From positions 62,001 through 126,000 of the forward strand of contig JOEL01000008.1 in NCBI GenBank assembly GCA_000720995.1: a stretch of DNA of 64,000 bases, written 5' to 3'. This DNA comes from Streptomyces celluloflavus (GTDB taxonomy: Bacteria > Actinomycetota > Actinomycetes > Streptomycetales > Streptomycetaceae). The notes under the pieces are model-generated. The model saw only the letters and a list, made by a program, of their open reading frames with translations, had not been told where the DNA came from and did not search any database. A program made the position numbers and the translations under genes. Shown here in pieces: positions 20,101 to 30,071 of this stretch (position 1 is its first letter; every line of letters begins with the position of its first letter).

Positions 20101-20417
20101 GCTACCGGCGCGCCCGCCATCGGTCCGCCGGGCTCACCCACCGTGGACCCGCCTGCCGTGGGACCGTCCACCACCGACTCATCCGCCGCCCCGCGCCGGA
20201 CCACGGCCACACGTAGCGCGACCGCCGCGAGAACGACCGCCACCGCACAGGCGACCGCCACTCCCCCACCCGGCGCGCCCAGGCCGATGGCCGCTGCCGC
20301 CCAGGCCGCCAGTGCGGGCGCGACGAGACGCAGATCGACCGGGCTGTCCTGGTGCGGATCTGAGGCACCGTGCGGCGAAACGGACGCGACGTGCACCGCG
20401 TCCCGGGCGGCGGTCAC
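17142..20417 (-). CDS. comEC: ComEC/Rec2-type DNA-uptake channel protein
   Basis: A 1091-residue membrane protein. Residues 1-190 are a low-complexity Gly/Ala/Val-rich linker between the first helices. A competence domain follows (about 390-700, DLTHLLAVSGSNLTIVLALL with many helices), then a metallo-beta-lactamase domain (about 740-1000, LTHFHADHVDGL and VAHHGSAHQDPQL). The last ~90 residues are very Arg-rich. In transformable bacteria the channel imports single-stranded DNA and the MBL domain may degrade the other strand. The GTG start overlaps the comEA stop by four bases (GTGA), so translation is coupled. Whether Streptomyces uses it for DNA uptake is unproven. Confidence 0.9.
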   Translation of the reverse strand: MTAARDAVHVASVSPHGASDPHQDSPVDLRLVAPALAAWAAAAIGLGAPGGGVAVACAVAVVLAAVALRVAVVRRGAADESVVDGPTAGGSTVGEPGGPMAGAPVAGDPAVGEPPGERAAAGSAVRERTVAVGVPVAVGSPADGPTGDSPAEEGPAVGGAVADERGAGGKGKGRRTGEATVSARQRTVPPRPRSPRIRSAGALVAMAAALLCAVAGAASAALHAADLRRGPLPAWAQRYAQVTVELEVTGDPRVTRPKVRGSQRTPPSLVFTGDAVRLTAPDGAVTAVRTPVLVVVQQHRAGGAKDRGSPQRLAAGPHESGRGPGGEAGGGPSPAWRGLLPSTRIRVTARAAPPMSPADKVAAVLRVTDGAPPLTTGAPSALQRFAGSLRAGLREATDGLRPDARALLPGLVVGDTSRVPPDLDEAFRATDLTHLLAVSGSNLTIVLALLIGPSHLAVRAERRGLAPLLGLSLRGTALIGGVLALAFVVVCRPDPSVLRAAACGLITLLAIATGRRRSLLPALAAAVLLLVLYDPWLARSYGFLLSVLATGALLLLAPRWSAALQRRRVPPRLAEVIAASAAAQAVCAPVIAVLAARVGLVAVPCNLLAELAVAPATVLGFATLAAAPFALPVAQALAWCAGWPAEWIAGIARTGAALPGAEFGWPGGWAGGLLLAAATVVLVAVGRRALRRRWLGLLCALALILAIWRPAPLTRVLTGWPPPGWRAVVCDVGQGDGLVLAAGDGTALVVDTGPEPRAMDRCLTDLGIRRIPLLVLTHFHADHVDGLPGVLRGRSVGAIETTTLQDPSGQAEFVRRQAAAAQVPVIHAVPGERRHLGPLTWEVLWPPAPATPPLPTTPSAPIPPPHTAQAPAAPPDPTTQGSPADSFPSPFIRGPNDASVTLLVRTAGLTLALLGDLEPPSQQALLAAHPELGSVDILKVAHHGSAHQDPQLIHRLAPRLALISCGAGNPYGHPAPRTIAALRAQGAKVLRTDTDGSIALLGTPERLSATVRGSQDGGHRVRGHRTSGSRTRGAGIDGGRARARRAGLCRAGARRTGARRGPQRRQRTRRRPPAQGRIRCPAGSAGRIPNA

Positions 20418-22024
20418 GGCTGTACCAAGGGGCGCAGATCGGCGAACCGGCGTTCGCCGATTCCCTTCACCTGACGGAGCTGGTCCACCGACGTGAACCC
20501 GCCGTGCCGGGTACGGAACTCGATGATGTGCCGGGCCATCACGGGCCCCACCCCGGGAAGGGCGTCGAGCTGCTGCTCGGTCGCCGTATTGAGGCTCACC
20601 GGTCCGGCCGGTAGGCCCACGGCACCCGGTGGCCCGTTCCCGGCTCCTGCTCCCGGACCCGCCGCACCGCCACTCGCTCCCGCACCACCGGCTCCGGCCA
20701 CCTGCCCGCTCCCGGCGGCACCGGTGCCGACCACGATCTGTTCACCGTCGGCCAGCAGCCGCGCCTGGTTCAGCCCAGCGGTATTCGCGCCGGGCAGCGC
20801 GCCTCCCGCTGCCTGTAAGGCATCGGTCACCCTCGAACCCGGCGGCAGCCGGTGGATCCCGGGGTGTCGCACCTTGCCCGTGACATCGACGACCAGGCGT
20901 CGCCCCGCCTCACCCGGCGGACCGCCCGCCCCTGACGGCATGGACGCCTGCGCCTGCCCACGCCCATGAGCCGATGGCGGCCGGGAGTTGGGCCCAGGAG
21001 CCGCCACGGCCTGCTCGGCCACCGGAGCCCGCACCGGCTCGGGGCTCCCGGTCCAGAAATGGTGGACGGCGAACGTCACGGCCACCCCGAGCACCAGGGC
21101 CAGCGCACCGAGCGCCTTCGGGTCGGTGCCGCACCGTAACTGCACCCACAGCGGCAGCCTTTCCCACACCGCGATCCGCATCCGCTCCATGGCACGGCCC
21201 GGCACACCCGGCGGCACCTCGCCGGATCGGTACGCCTCGCGACGTCGATATCTCGCGTCGTCCTCGCGGTTCGACGAGTCGCGCCGCCTCGACACCTCAG
21301 GCACATCAGGAACGCCAGATACGTCAGGCGCCGCAGACACCTTCCCCTGAGCAGACCCTCTAGCCACGGCAGACGCCTTATCCAGCACGGACGTTTCCGC
21401 GAGGCCAGGCGTCCCGGTCAGGCCAGGCGTCTCGGCCGTAGCTGGCATCCCGGCCGTAGCCGGCGTCTCGCCCAGGCCAGATCCGGCAGATCCGGCAGAC
21501 GCCTCAGACGGGGCAGACGCCTCAGACGGTTCGGGCGGGCGCGGATCCAGCAAGCCGACGGCGCCCGAACGCGCGCCCACGTCATCGAAGAGCGCCGCAG
21601 CCCGTGCCCGCACCATCTCCGCGGACTCGCGGTGCCGATCGCCACGCCTCGCGGCAGCTCGGGCACGACCCCGCTCCCGCCGCCGGTCACGGGCGCGGCC
21701 ATCAGATCCGGAGGCCCGACCGGGCCCCGAAGTCACGCCGGCCGACCGAGCCGACGGACGGCGCGCCACCGACCGGTCCGCCGCCCCGGGCGAAGCAGAC
21801 GGATCGACCGAAGCCGACGGATCAACTCGATCAGTCAGATCAGTCGGAGCGGGCGAAGCAAGAAGGGCAGACGAAGGAGTCGAAGGAACCGAAAGAGCCG
21901 AAGGAGCCGAAGGAGCCGAAAGAGCCGAAGGAACCGATGCGGCCGAGGCAACCGAAGGAACAGAAACAGACCGAGACGACGACAAGCCCGGCCGAGCTGA
22001 CGGAAAAGCTGATCCAGAGTTCAT
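20414..22024 (-). CDS. comEA: ComEA-type DNA-binding protein with long disordered N-terminus
   Basis: A 536-residue protein. Residues 1-290 are low complexity (Ser/Ala/Pro repeats, then charged). One transmembrane helix follows (about 300-320, LGALALVLGVAVTFAVHHFW), then an SLBB domain (VVDVTGKVRHPGIHRLPPG) and a C-terminal double helix-hairpin-helix (LNTATEQQLDALPGVGPVMA, VDQLRQVKGIGERRF) that binds DNA backbone. It would capture DNA outside the membrane and pass it to ComEC. The ATG at 22024 is my choice; there is no good ribosome site, and a TTG at 22072 is in frame. Family members usually lack such a long N-terminal extension. Confidence 0.87.
   Translation of the reverse strand: MNSGSAFPSARPGLSSSRSVSVPSVASAASVPSALSAPSAPSALSVPSTPSSALLASPAPTDLTDRVDPSASVDPSASPGAADRSVARRPSARSAGVTSGPGRASGSDGRARDRRRERGRARAAARRGDRHRESAEMVRARAAALFDDVGARSGAVGLLDPRPPEPSEASAPSEASAGSAGSGLGETPATAGMPATAETPGLTGTPGLAETSVLDKASAVARGSAQGKVSAAPDVSGVPDVPEVSRRRDSSNREDDARYRRREAYRSGEVPPGVPGRAMERMRIAVWERLPLWVQLRCGTDPKALGALALVLGVAVTFAVHHFWTGSPEPVRAPVAEQAVAAPGPNSRPPSAHGRGQAQASMPSGAGGPPGEAGRRLVVDVTGKVRHPGIHRLPPGSRVTDALQAAGGALPGANTAGLNQARLLADGEQIVVGTGAAGSGQVAGAGGAGASGGAAGPGAGAGNGPPGAVGLPAGPVSLNTATEQQLDALPGVGPVMARHIIEFRTRHGGFTSVDQLRQVKGIGERRFADLRPLVQP
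21870..21945. repeat. 9-bp tandem repeat inside comEA
   Basis: About eight copies of GAGCCGAAG/GAACCGAAA lie in tandem and, on the coding strand, encode the repeated SAPSALS/SAPSAPS stretch near residue 40. The local composition is A-rich on the plus strand, unlike its surroundings. Being a multiple of three, copy-number change would not break the frame. Confidence 0.75.
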
Positions 22025-22137
22025 AACAACCGACGCTAAGCACCTCGCGCCGATCGCGCTGAACGCCGTCAAATACCGTGGACAGCCGACCAGTTGTGGA
22101 TAATCCCGTCACCCACGGGTGCCGTCGGTCGCGCCGC

Positions 22138-22983
22138 TCACCGCGCCGACACCACGGCCCCCAACAGCCCCGGCCCGGTATGTGCGCCGATCACCGCACC
22201 GACCTCGCTCACATGCAGTTCGCGCAGCCCCGGCACCCGTTCCCGCAGCCGTTCGGCCAGCGCGTCCGCGCGCTCCGCCGCCGCGAGATGGTGCACGGCG
22301 ATATCGACCTCTCCCACGCCCGCCCGCTCCGCGGCGAGCTCCTCCAGCCGGGCGATGGCCTTGGACGCCGTACGGACCTTTTCCAGCAGTTCGATCCGTC
22401 CGTCGGCCAGTTGGAGGATCGGTTTGACGGCGAGCGCCGAGCCGAGCAGTGCCTGCGCCGCCCCGATCCGGCCACCGCGCCGCAGATAGTCCAGGGTGTC
22501 GACGTAGAAGTAGGCGGCGGTACCCGCGGCGCGCTTCTCCGCCGCCGCCACCGCCTCGTCCACGTCCCCGCCGGCCTCCGCCGTCTCCGCGGCCGCGAGG
22601 GCGCAGAACCCGAGGGCCATCGCGACCATCCCGGTGTCCACGACCCGTACGGGTACCGGAGCCTCCTTGGCCGCGAGCACCGCCGCGTCGTAGGTGCCGG
22701 AGACTTCCGCGGAGAGATGGAGCGAGACGATGCCGCTCGCGCCGGCCGCCGCGACCGTGCGATAGGTCTCCGCGAACGCCGCGGGGCTGGGCCGGGAGGT
22801 GGTCACCGGCCGGCGCTTCTGGAGCGCCTGGGCGACGGATCTCGCCGAGATCTCGGTGCCCTCTTCCAGGGCCTGGTCCCCCAGGACGACGGTCAGCGGT
22901 ACGGCCGTGATCTGATGGCGCTCAAGTGCCGCCCGCGGCAGGTAGGCCGTGGAATCGGTGACGATAGCGACATGGGGGGACAT
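22138..22983 (-). CDS. DegV family fatty-acid-binding protein
   Basis: A 281-residue DegV protein. The N-terminal VAIVTDSTAYLP and the TSRPSPAAFAETY segment are the family's lipid-head-group-binding motifs, and SLHLSAEVSGTYDAA follows as expected. Known homologues (FakB) present fatty acids to a FakA kinase; no fakA-like gene is in the window. It sits alone between comEA and the coiled-coil membrane protein, in the order found in other Streptomyces. Confidence 0.92.
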   Translation of the reverse strand: MSPHVAIVTDSTAYLPRAALERHQITAVPLTVVLGDQALEEGTEISARSVAQALQKRRPVTTSRPSPAAFAETYRTVAAAGASGIVSLHLSAEVSGTYDAAVLAAKEAPVPVRVVDTGMVAMALGFCALAAAETAEAGGDVDEAVAAAEKRAAGTAAYFYVDTLDYLRRGGRIGAAQALLGSALAVKPILQLADGRIELLEKVRTASKAIARLEELAAERAGVGEVDIAVHHLAAAERADALAERLRERVPGLRELHVSEVGAVIGAHTGPGLLGAVVSAR

Positions 22984-23205
22984 GACTGGGAGATTATCCG
23001 GGGATTCCCACGCCCGACAGTGCGGGCCCCGTTCCAGGATCTCTCAGGGTCGTTCCCGGATCTCGCAGGACCGTTTTCCGGAACTTCGCTTCCCGGAATC
23101 CGCCGGTTTTGGCCGCCGGCCCGCCAGGGGCCTCCCGGCCGGTCGCCTCCCGGCGCCGACCGCCGCCGCACACCCGCCGCACGCTCCCACCGCCGCCGTA
23201 CGCCC

Positions 23206-23997
23206 TCAGGTCGTCCCCTCGGTCCGCGGGGCCTTCTGCCACGGGTAGGACGGCTTTGTCCGCCGATTCCGGGCAGTGATCGCCGACGGCTCCGCCGCCT
23301 CCGGCCCCCAGGAGTACGAGCCGGCCGCCGTCCCGGAGCGCCCGTCGGCCCCCGCACCGCCGGCGGTACCGGAACCACGCCCCGCACCGGGACCACCAGC
23401 GCCCGGCGTCCCACCGGCCGCATCCGCCCCCGGCACCTGGTCGCCCATCGGCTCCTGGGTCCAGTGCCGCAGTGCGCCGGCCTCCATGTCGATCTGATCG
23501 CTGAGCGCCTCCAGATCGTCGTCCGCGAACTTCCGCGCCCGGTCGCGTGCCGCCCAGCGCAGCGACTCCGCGGAGTGCGCGATCCGCTGCGTACGCTCCC
23601 GGAGGTCCGGCAGCCGCGCGGCGATGGTGGCCTTGTCGGGCTCCCGCTCCAGCCTCTTCAGCTCTTCGTCCAGCTCATGGCCGTGGGCGCTGAGCCGCTC
23701 GAAGAGGCCCAGCGACTCGCTGAGCGAGGCGTCGTCCCGGGCGCCGGTGCGCAGCACCTCCTGGGTGGCGCGCATCGACGTACGCAGTGAGAGCCGCAGC
23801 TGGGCCAGCTCACCGACCACACCCGGCTGGGCGAACTGGCGGGCCCGCAGGCCGGTGTCCTCGACGGTTCTGCGGGCCTGGGCGACCGTCCGGTCCACGG
23901 AGCGCTTGGCCGCCTGCACTGCCCTGACCGTCAGGAACACCCCGGCCACGATGAACAGGGTGAAGAGCAGCCCGAAGATGACGATGGCGGCCTCCAT
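23206..23997 (-). CDS. Membrane-anchored coiled-coil protein of unknown function
   Basis: A 263-residue protein with an N-terminal transmembrane helix (residues 2-22, AAIVIFGLLFTLFIVAGVFLTV). An Arg/Glu-rich helical region (about 25-185) with heptad character follows (RLSLRTSMRATQEVLRTG, ELDEELKRLEREPDK), then a Gly/Ala-rich disordered tail ending in a basic patch. A GGGAG site lies 8 bases before the ATG at 23997. I recognise the gene as a regular neighbour of leuS in Streptomyces but know no function. Confidence 0.8.
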   Translation of the reverse strand: MEAAIVIFGLLFTLFIVAGVFLTVRAVQAAKRSVDRTVAQARRTVEDTGLRARQFAQPGVVGELAQLRLSLRTSMRATQEVLRTGARDDASLSESLGLFERLSAHGHELDEELKRLEREPDKATIAARLPDLRERTQRIAHSAESLRWAARDRARKFADDDLEALSDQIDMEAGALRHWTQEPMGDQVPGADAAGGTPGAGGPGAGRGSGTAGGAGADGRSGTAAGSYSWGPEAAEPSAITARNRRTKPSYPWQKAPRTEGTT

Positions 23998-24074
23998 GGG
24001 CTCTCCCAGGGTGTCGGCGGCGCCTGATCCATGCCCCGCGCGCGGTACTTCCACGTAGTTCCACGGTAAACGGC

Positions 24075-24117
24075 CGGGGCAGGCTGGGCGTTCCGAATGA
24101 ACCCCCAGCCTGCCCCG
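24075..24117 (-). terminator. leuS terminator
   Basis: A perfect 14-bp stem CGGGGCAGGCTGGG / CCCAGCCTGCCCCG with a 15-base loop lies 53 bases past the leuS stop. Confidence 0.75.
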
Positions 24118-24169
24118 AACTTCCCCGTAGGGGAAGGTGCCCGACGGGTACTCCCGCCGTACCGCTTCG

Positions 24170-27091
<2,922 letters not shown>

Positions 27092-27157
27092 CGTCCTCAA
27101 AGCTCCATCGATCGTCTCTGCCTGCGGCTGCTGCGAACACTGCGGTTTCTGCGGAAA

Positions 27158-27183
27158 CAAAAATGCCCCTCGCACAGGAGGGG
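27158..27183 (-). terminator. Attenuator terminator in the leuS leader
   Basis: On the minus strand CCCCTC-CTGTGC-GAGGGG forms a 6-bp GC stem followed directly by CATTTTTGTTT, the only T-rich intrinsic terminator I see in the window. It lies about 70 bases before the leuS ATG. Upstream, a second stem centred on GGCCAC-TCTCC-GTGGCC (27209-27225), extended by paired flanks to about 27198-27232, could serve as pause or competing structure. Confidence 0.7.
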
Positions 27184-27238
27184 ACGCCGCGCCGATGCCG
27201 ACCCGGATGGCCACGGAGAGTGGCCCGGTCGGTACTGA

Positions 27239-27277
27239 TCAGCGCGGCCCGCTAAGCAGAAGGCGTACGGCACGCAT
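27239..27277 (-). CDS. leuS leader peptide (12 residues, three consecutive Leu)
   Basis: ATG at 27277 opens MRAVRLLLSGPR and stops at TGA 27239-27241. The three leucine codons are CTT CTG CTT, and CTT is uncommon in this GC-rich genome. There is no Shine-Dalgarno, but a TACCCT box (27284-27289) lies six bases before the ATG, which would make a leaderless message starting at the AUG. It precedes the hairpin at 27198-27232 and the terminator at 27158-27183, the order expected for ribosome-mediated attenuation. A matching -35 box is not evident. Confidence 0.65.
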   Translation of the reverse strand: MRAVRLLLSGPR

Positions 27278-27468
27278 GGCGCCAGGGTACCGCAGGGCGT
27301 ACGGGGCCCGCGCCGAGGATTCCCCGGCACGGGCCCCACCTGCGTCGTTCCGTGCTCCGGCCGCCGGCCCCGCGATCCCCGGCGCCAGGAGGGGGCCCCG
27401 GGGATCGGGAGGGAGCCCGTGGGGCCGGAAGGCGGCCCGTGACCCCGGGGCGGCGGAACGGTCCTGCG

Positions 27469-29427
27469 TCAGGGACGGTAGGAGCTCACATAGCCGTCGC
27501 CCGGCGAGCCCACGCCCGTGACGTCGTCGTAGCCGACGCCCGCGTGCAGGGAGCTGTCCTTGCCCAGGCTGCGCAGCGTGGTCGTGGTGCCCTGGCCGGC
27601 GTCGACACCGTTGACGTAGTCGACGCGGACGACCGCCAGGTCACGGCCGGCACCCAGCGGGTGGTCGGTGACGTCGTGGTACGCGGCGGTGCCGTAGCGC
27701 TGGTAGATGGCGGGGTTGGCGAAGCCGATGGCGATGCCGTGCCGGGCCTGCTGTGCCAGCGCCTGGACGCCCGCGATCACCGGGGCCGCCAGGGAGGTAC
27801 CGCCGATGCGGTACTCGTCGTAGCCGAGCTTGCCGCCCGGCAGGGACTGGGTCTGGCCGACCAGGAATCCGGTGTTGGGGTCGGCGACCGCCGCGATGTC
27901 CGGAATGGTGCGCATCGGGGCGGCGCCGGCCGCCTTGGAGAGCGCGTCCGGGACGACGCCGCGCTGGTAGAAGGGCTGCGGGACGGACTTACTGGTGCCG
28001 CCGCCCGCGCCGCCGTTGAACTCACCGGGGAAGTCGGTCCAGTCGTTGCCGTCCTTGGAGAGCACCGACTTCTGGGTGCCCCAGCCGGTCTCCCACTGGT
28101 ACGTGTCGTGCTTGCCGACGGCGAGCGCGGTGCCGCCGACCGCGGTCACCCACGCGGAGTTCGCCGGGGTGTCCACCTGCTTGGTACCGGTATGGGCGAG
28201 CTCGTCACCGTTGTCGCCGGTGGAGAAGTAGAAGCCGATGCCCTGCACCGCGCCCTGCTGGAAGATCTGGTCGTAGGCGGCGGCCACGTCCGGGGTCTCA
28301 TTGGCCTCGACGTCGCCCCACGAGTTGGAGACGATGTCCGCGAGGTGGCTGTCGACGACCTTGCCGAGCGAGTCGAGCAGGTCGTTGTCCATGCAGGAGG
28401 CGCCGCCGACGTAGACAATGTCGGCGTCGGGGGCGACCGCGTGGACGGCCTCGACGTCGAGGGTCTCCTCGCCGTACCAGCCGGCCGCGCCGCACTCCTG
28501 GATGTTCGTGTAGTCCTTGGGCAGCACCTGGGAGAGCTGGCCGCGGCGGTAGCGCGGGTCACCGTTGCGGGCGGCGTACTTGTCCGCGTCCTGGGCGATG
28601 GTCGGCGAGGCGTAGGCGTCGGATATCGCGACGGTGACGCCCTTGCCGGTCCACTTCTTCGCCCCGTACGCGGCGCGCAGCTGCTTACCGGTGTAGCCCT
28701 TGATCGCGTACGGCGCCTTGCTCCCGTAGGCCGACGGCAGGTTCTTGTCCGTCTTGGAGCCGTACGACGTCGAGAACGGGCCGGCGTTGCGGAAGACCGG
28801 CGACGGCGGCGGCAGTTCGGTGGAGTGGTGCTGCGCGTACCGCGGCGCGTTGTCCAGACCGGTGACCGTCAGGACCGCGTCGGAGAGCGCGGCGGGCGCG
28901 GAGGCGGTGGTGGACGGCGCGTGGTAGGTGTGGCCGCCCTTGCGGTAGTTGTGCAGGTCGGTGGCGAAGGCCCGCGCGGCGGCGGCCGCGTCACCCTGGA
29001 CCGTGAGATAGCGGTTGGTGGTTCCGGTGACCCTCAGGCCGGACTTTTTCAGCCAGCCGGTCACCCTGGCTATCTGGTCCTGCGTGGCGCCGTAGCGGGA
29101 TCGCACCTGGGCGGGGCTCAGGTACTTCCCGTACGCGGCGGAGTGCGGATCGGACACGGCCTTGGCGTAGTCCGCGAGGCCCTTGGCGTCGCGGCCGGCC
29201 AGGTAGACGCGGGCGTTGACGTCCGCGGAACCGGCGGTGGCACCCTGGTCGGCCTGCTGGGTGGCCCACCCGGGCTTGGTGCCCTGGAGCGTGTGCCGGC
29301 CGCCGTCGTGTCCCGCGGCGTCTGCGGCGGGTGCGCCGAGCGCGAGCGCGCCGGCGACCAGCGGCAGCGCCGCTGCCCAGGCCAGACCGGAACGGGCGCG
29401 CAGTGATCTGGAGCGGCTTGATCTCAT
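27469..29427 (-). CDS. Secreted S53 family serine-carboxyl peptidase (sedolisin type)
   Basis: A 652-residue secreted protease precursor. It has an Arg-rich n-region and hydrophobic core ending in AAADA-like signal sequence (residues 1-38), then a Pro-kumamolisin prodomain (about 45-200) and the S53 catalytic domain (about 230-650). The tetrad is intact: Glu320 and Asp324 in GEETLDVEAV, Asp372 in SNSWGD, and Ser545 in GGTSLAAP. The C-terminal calcium site region DVTGVGSPGDG is present. These enzymes are active at acid pH after prodomain removal. AGGGGG lies just upstream of the ATG. It is a single-gene unit. Confidence 0.94.
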   Translation of the reverse strand: MRSSRSRSLRARSGLAWAAALPLVAGALALGAPAADAAGHDGGRHTLQGTKPGWATQQADQGATAGSADVNARVYLAGRDAKGLADYAKAVSDPHSAAYGKYLSPAQVRSRYGATQDQIARVTGWLKKSGLRVTGTTNRYLTVQGDAAAAARAFATDLHNYRKGGHTYHAPSTTASAPAALSDAVLTVTGLDNAPRYAQHHSTELPPPSPVFRNAGPFSTSYGSKTDKNLPSAYGSKAPYAIKGYTGKQLRAAYGAKKWTGKGVTVAISDAYASPTIAQDADKYAARNGDPRYRRGQLSQVLPKDYTNIQECGAAGWYGEETLDVEAVHAVAPDADIVYVGGASCMDNDLLDSLGKVVDSHLADIVSNSWGDVEANETPDVAAAYDQIFQQGAVQGIGFYFSTGDNGDELAHTGTKQVDTPANSAWVTAVGGTALAVGKHDTYQWETGWGTQKSVLSKDGNDWTDFPGEFNGGAGGGTSKSVPQPFYQRGVVPDALSKAAGAAPMRTIPDIAAVADPNTGFLVGQTQSLPGGKLGYDEYRIGGTSLAAPVIAGVQALAQQARHGIAIGFANPAIYQRYGTAAYHDVTDHPLGAGRDLAVVRVDYVNGVDAGQGTTTTLRSLGKDSSLHAGVGYDDVTGVGSPGDGYVSSYRP

Positions 29428-29803
29428 GGAACCCCCTGCTGTGGCGATGCGGTGGCGGTGACACGGCGCCCGGCTCCGCGGTGGTGTGCGGCACGGGCTG
29501 CGGGCGCGCAGCGAGTGCCCCGCGGTGCGCCTGTGCGCGGCGTCTCGCGAGCGGTGAATGCGACGGATGTAACACTCACGTGGTTCGACACTCTTTCGGT
29601 GAACTGTTCATGTCAGGGGCATGTGATCACCAAGAAGCACCCAAGGAATGACAAGGATTGACCATGAACGATCACTGAGAGGTCAGACAACTGCCCTTAC
29701 AGGGGCGCCTATTGACTGGATATCAGCACAACCTGAGAGAAAACCGCATATCGGGAGCTGCGCGGGGGCCGCTGACCGTCGGCGTATCCCGGTCCGCACA
29801 CGA
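29428..29803. other. Intergenic region upstream of the S53 peptidase
   Basis: About 375 bases without a gene. The part from 29560 to 29760 is distinctly less GC-rich than the rest of the window, as expected for the control region of a regulated secreted enzyme. A TGACC...GGTCA inverted pair (about 29660-29695) is the only dyad I noticed. No promoter is clear enough to assign. Confidence 0.4.
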
Positions 29804-29838
29804 CGAAGCGGGCCGTCCGACTCGGACGGCCCGCTTCG
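29804..29838 (-). terminator. Terminator of tRNA-Ala copy 1
   Basis: A perfect 15-bp stem CGAAGCGGGCCGTCC / GGACGGCCCGCTTCG with a 5-base loop starts 7 bases past the tRNA end. Confidence 0.8.
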
Positions 29839-29845
29839 ATCACTG

Positions 29846-29918
29846 TGGAGCTAAGGAGAATTGAACTCCTGACCTCCTGCATGCCATGCAGGCGCTCTAC
29901 CAACTGAGCTATAGCCCC
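29846..29918 (-). tRNA. tRNA-Ala (anticodon GGC), copy 1
   Basis: A 73-base cloverleaf: acceptor GGGGCTA / TAGCTCC plus discriminator A, D-arm GCTC..GAGC, and anticodon stem CCTGC / GCAGG with loop ATGGCAT giving GGC. The T-arm is AGGAG TTCAATT CTCCT. CCA is not encoded. It reads GCC (and GCU) alanine codons, the most used alanine codon in high-GC genomes. An identical second copy is at 34091. Confidence 0.97.
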
Positions 29919-29958
29919 TTGTTTTGTTTCCGCCCGGTTTCCCTCGGCGGCATCGCCT

Positions 29959-29989
29959 ACATTACACGGCCCTCCCGGGCTTCTGCCAA
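29959..29989 (-). promoter_or_regulatory. Probable promoter of tRNA-Ala copy 1
   Basis: On the minus strand TTGGCA (29984-29989), a 19-base spacer and TAATGT (29959-29964) lie 40 bases before the tRNA. The spacer is slightly long. Confidence 0.4.
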
Positions 29990-30071
29990 ATCGTTCTGCC
30001 GCAGGCCCCGGGACACCACGCGGGATACGCTCGGCCGTCCGTGCCCGATTCGTCCTGGGGAGCCGTACGCC

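Noticed and set aside
27092-27300. T-box riboswitch in front of leuS
   Set aside because: No T-box sequence or specifier loop was seen; the leader peptide plus terminator explains the region better.
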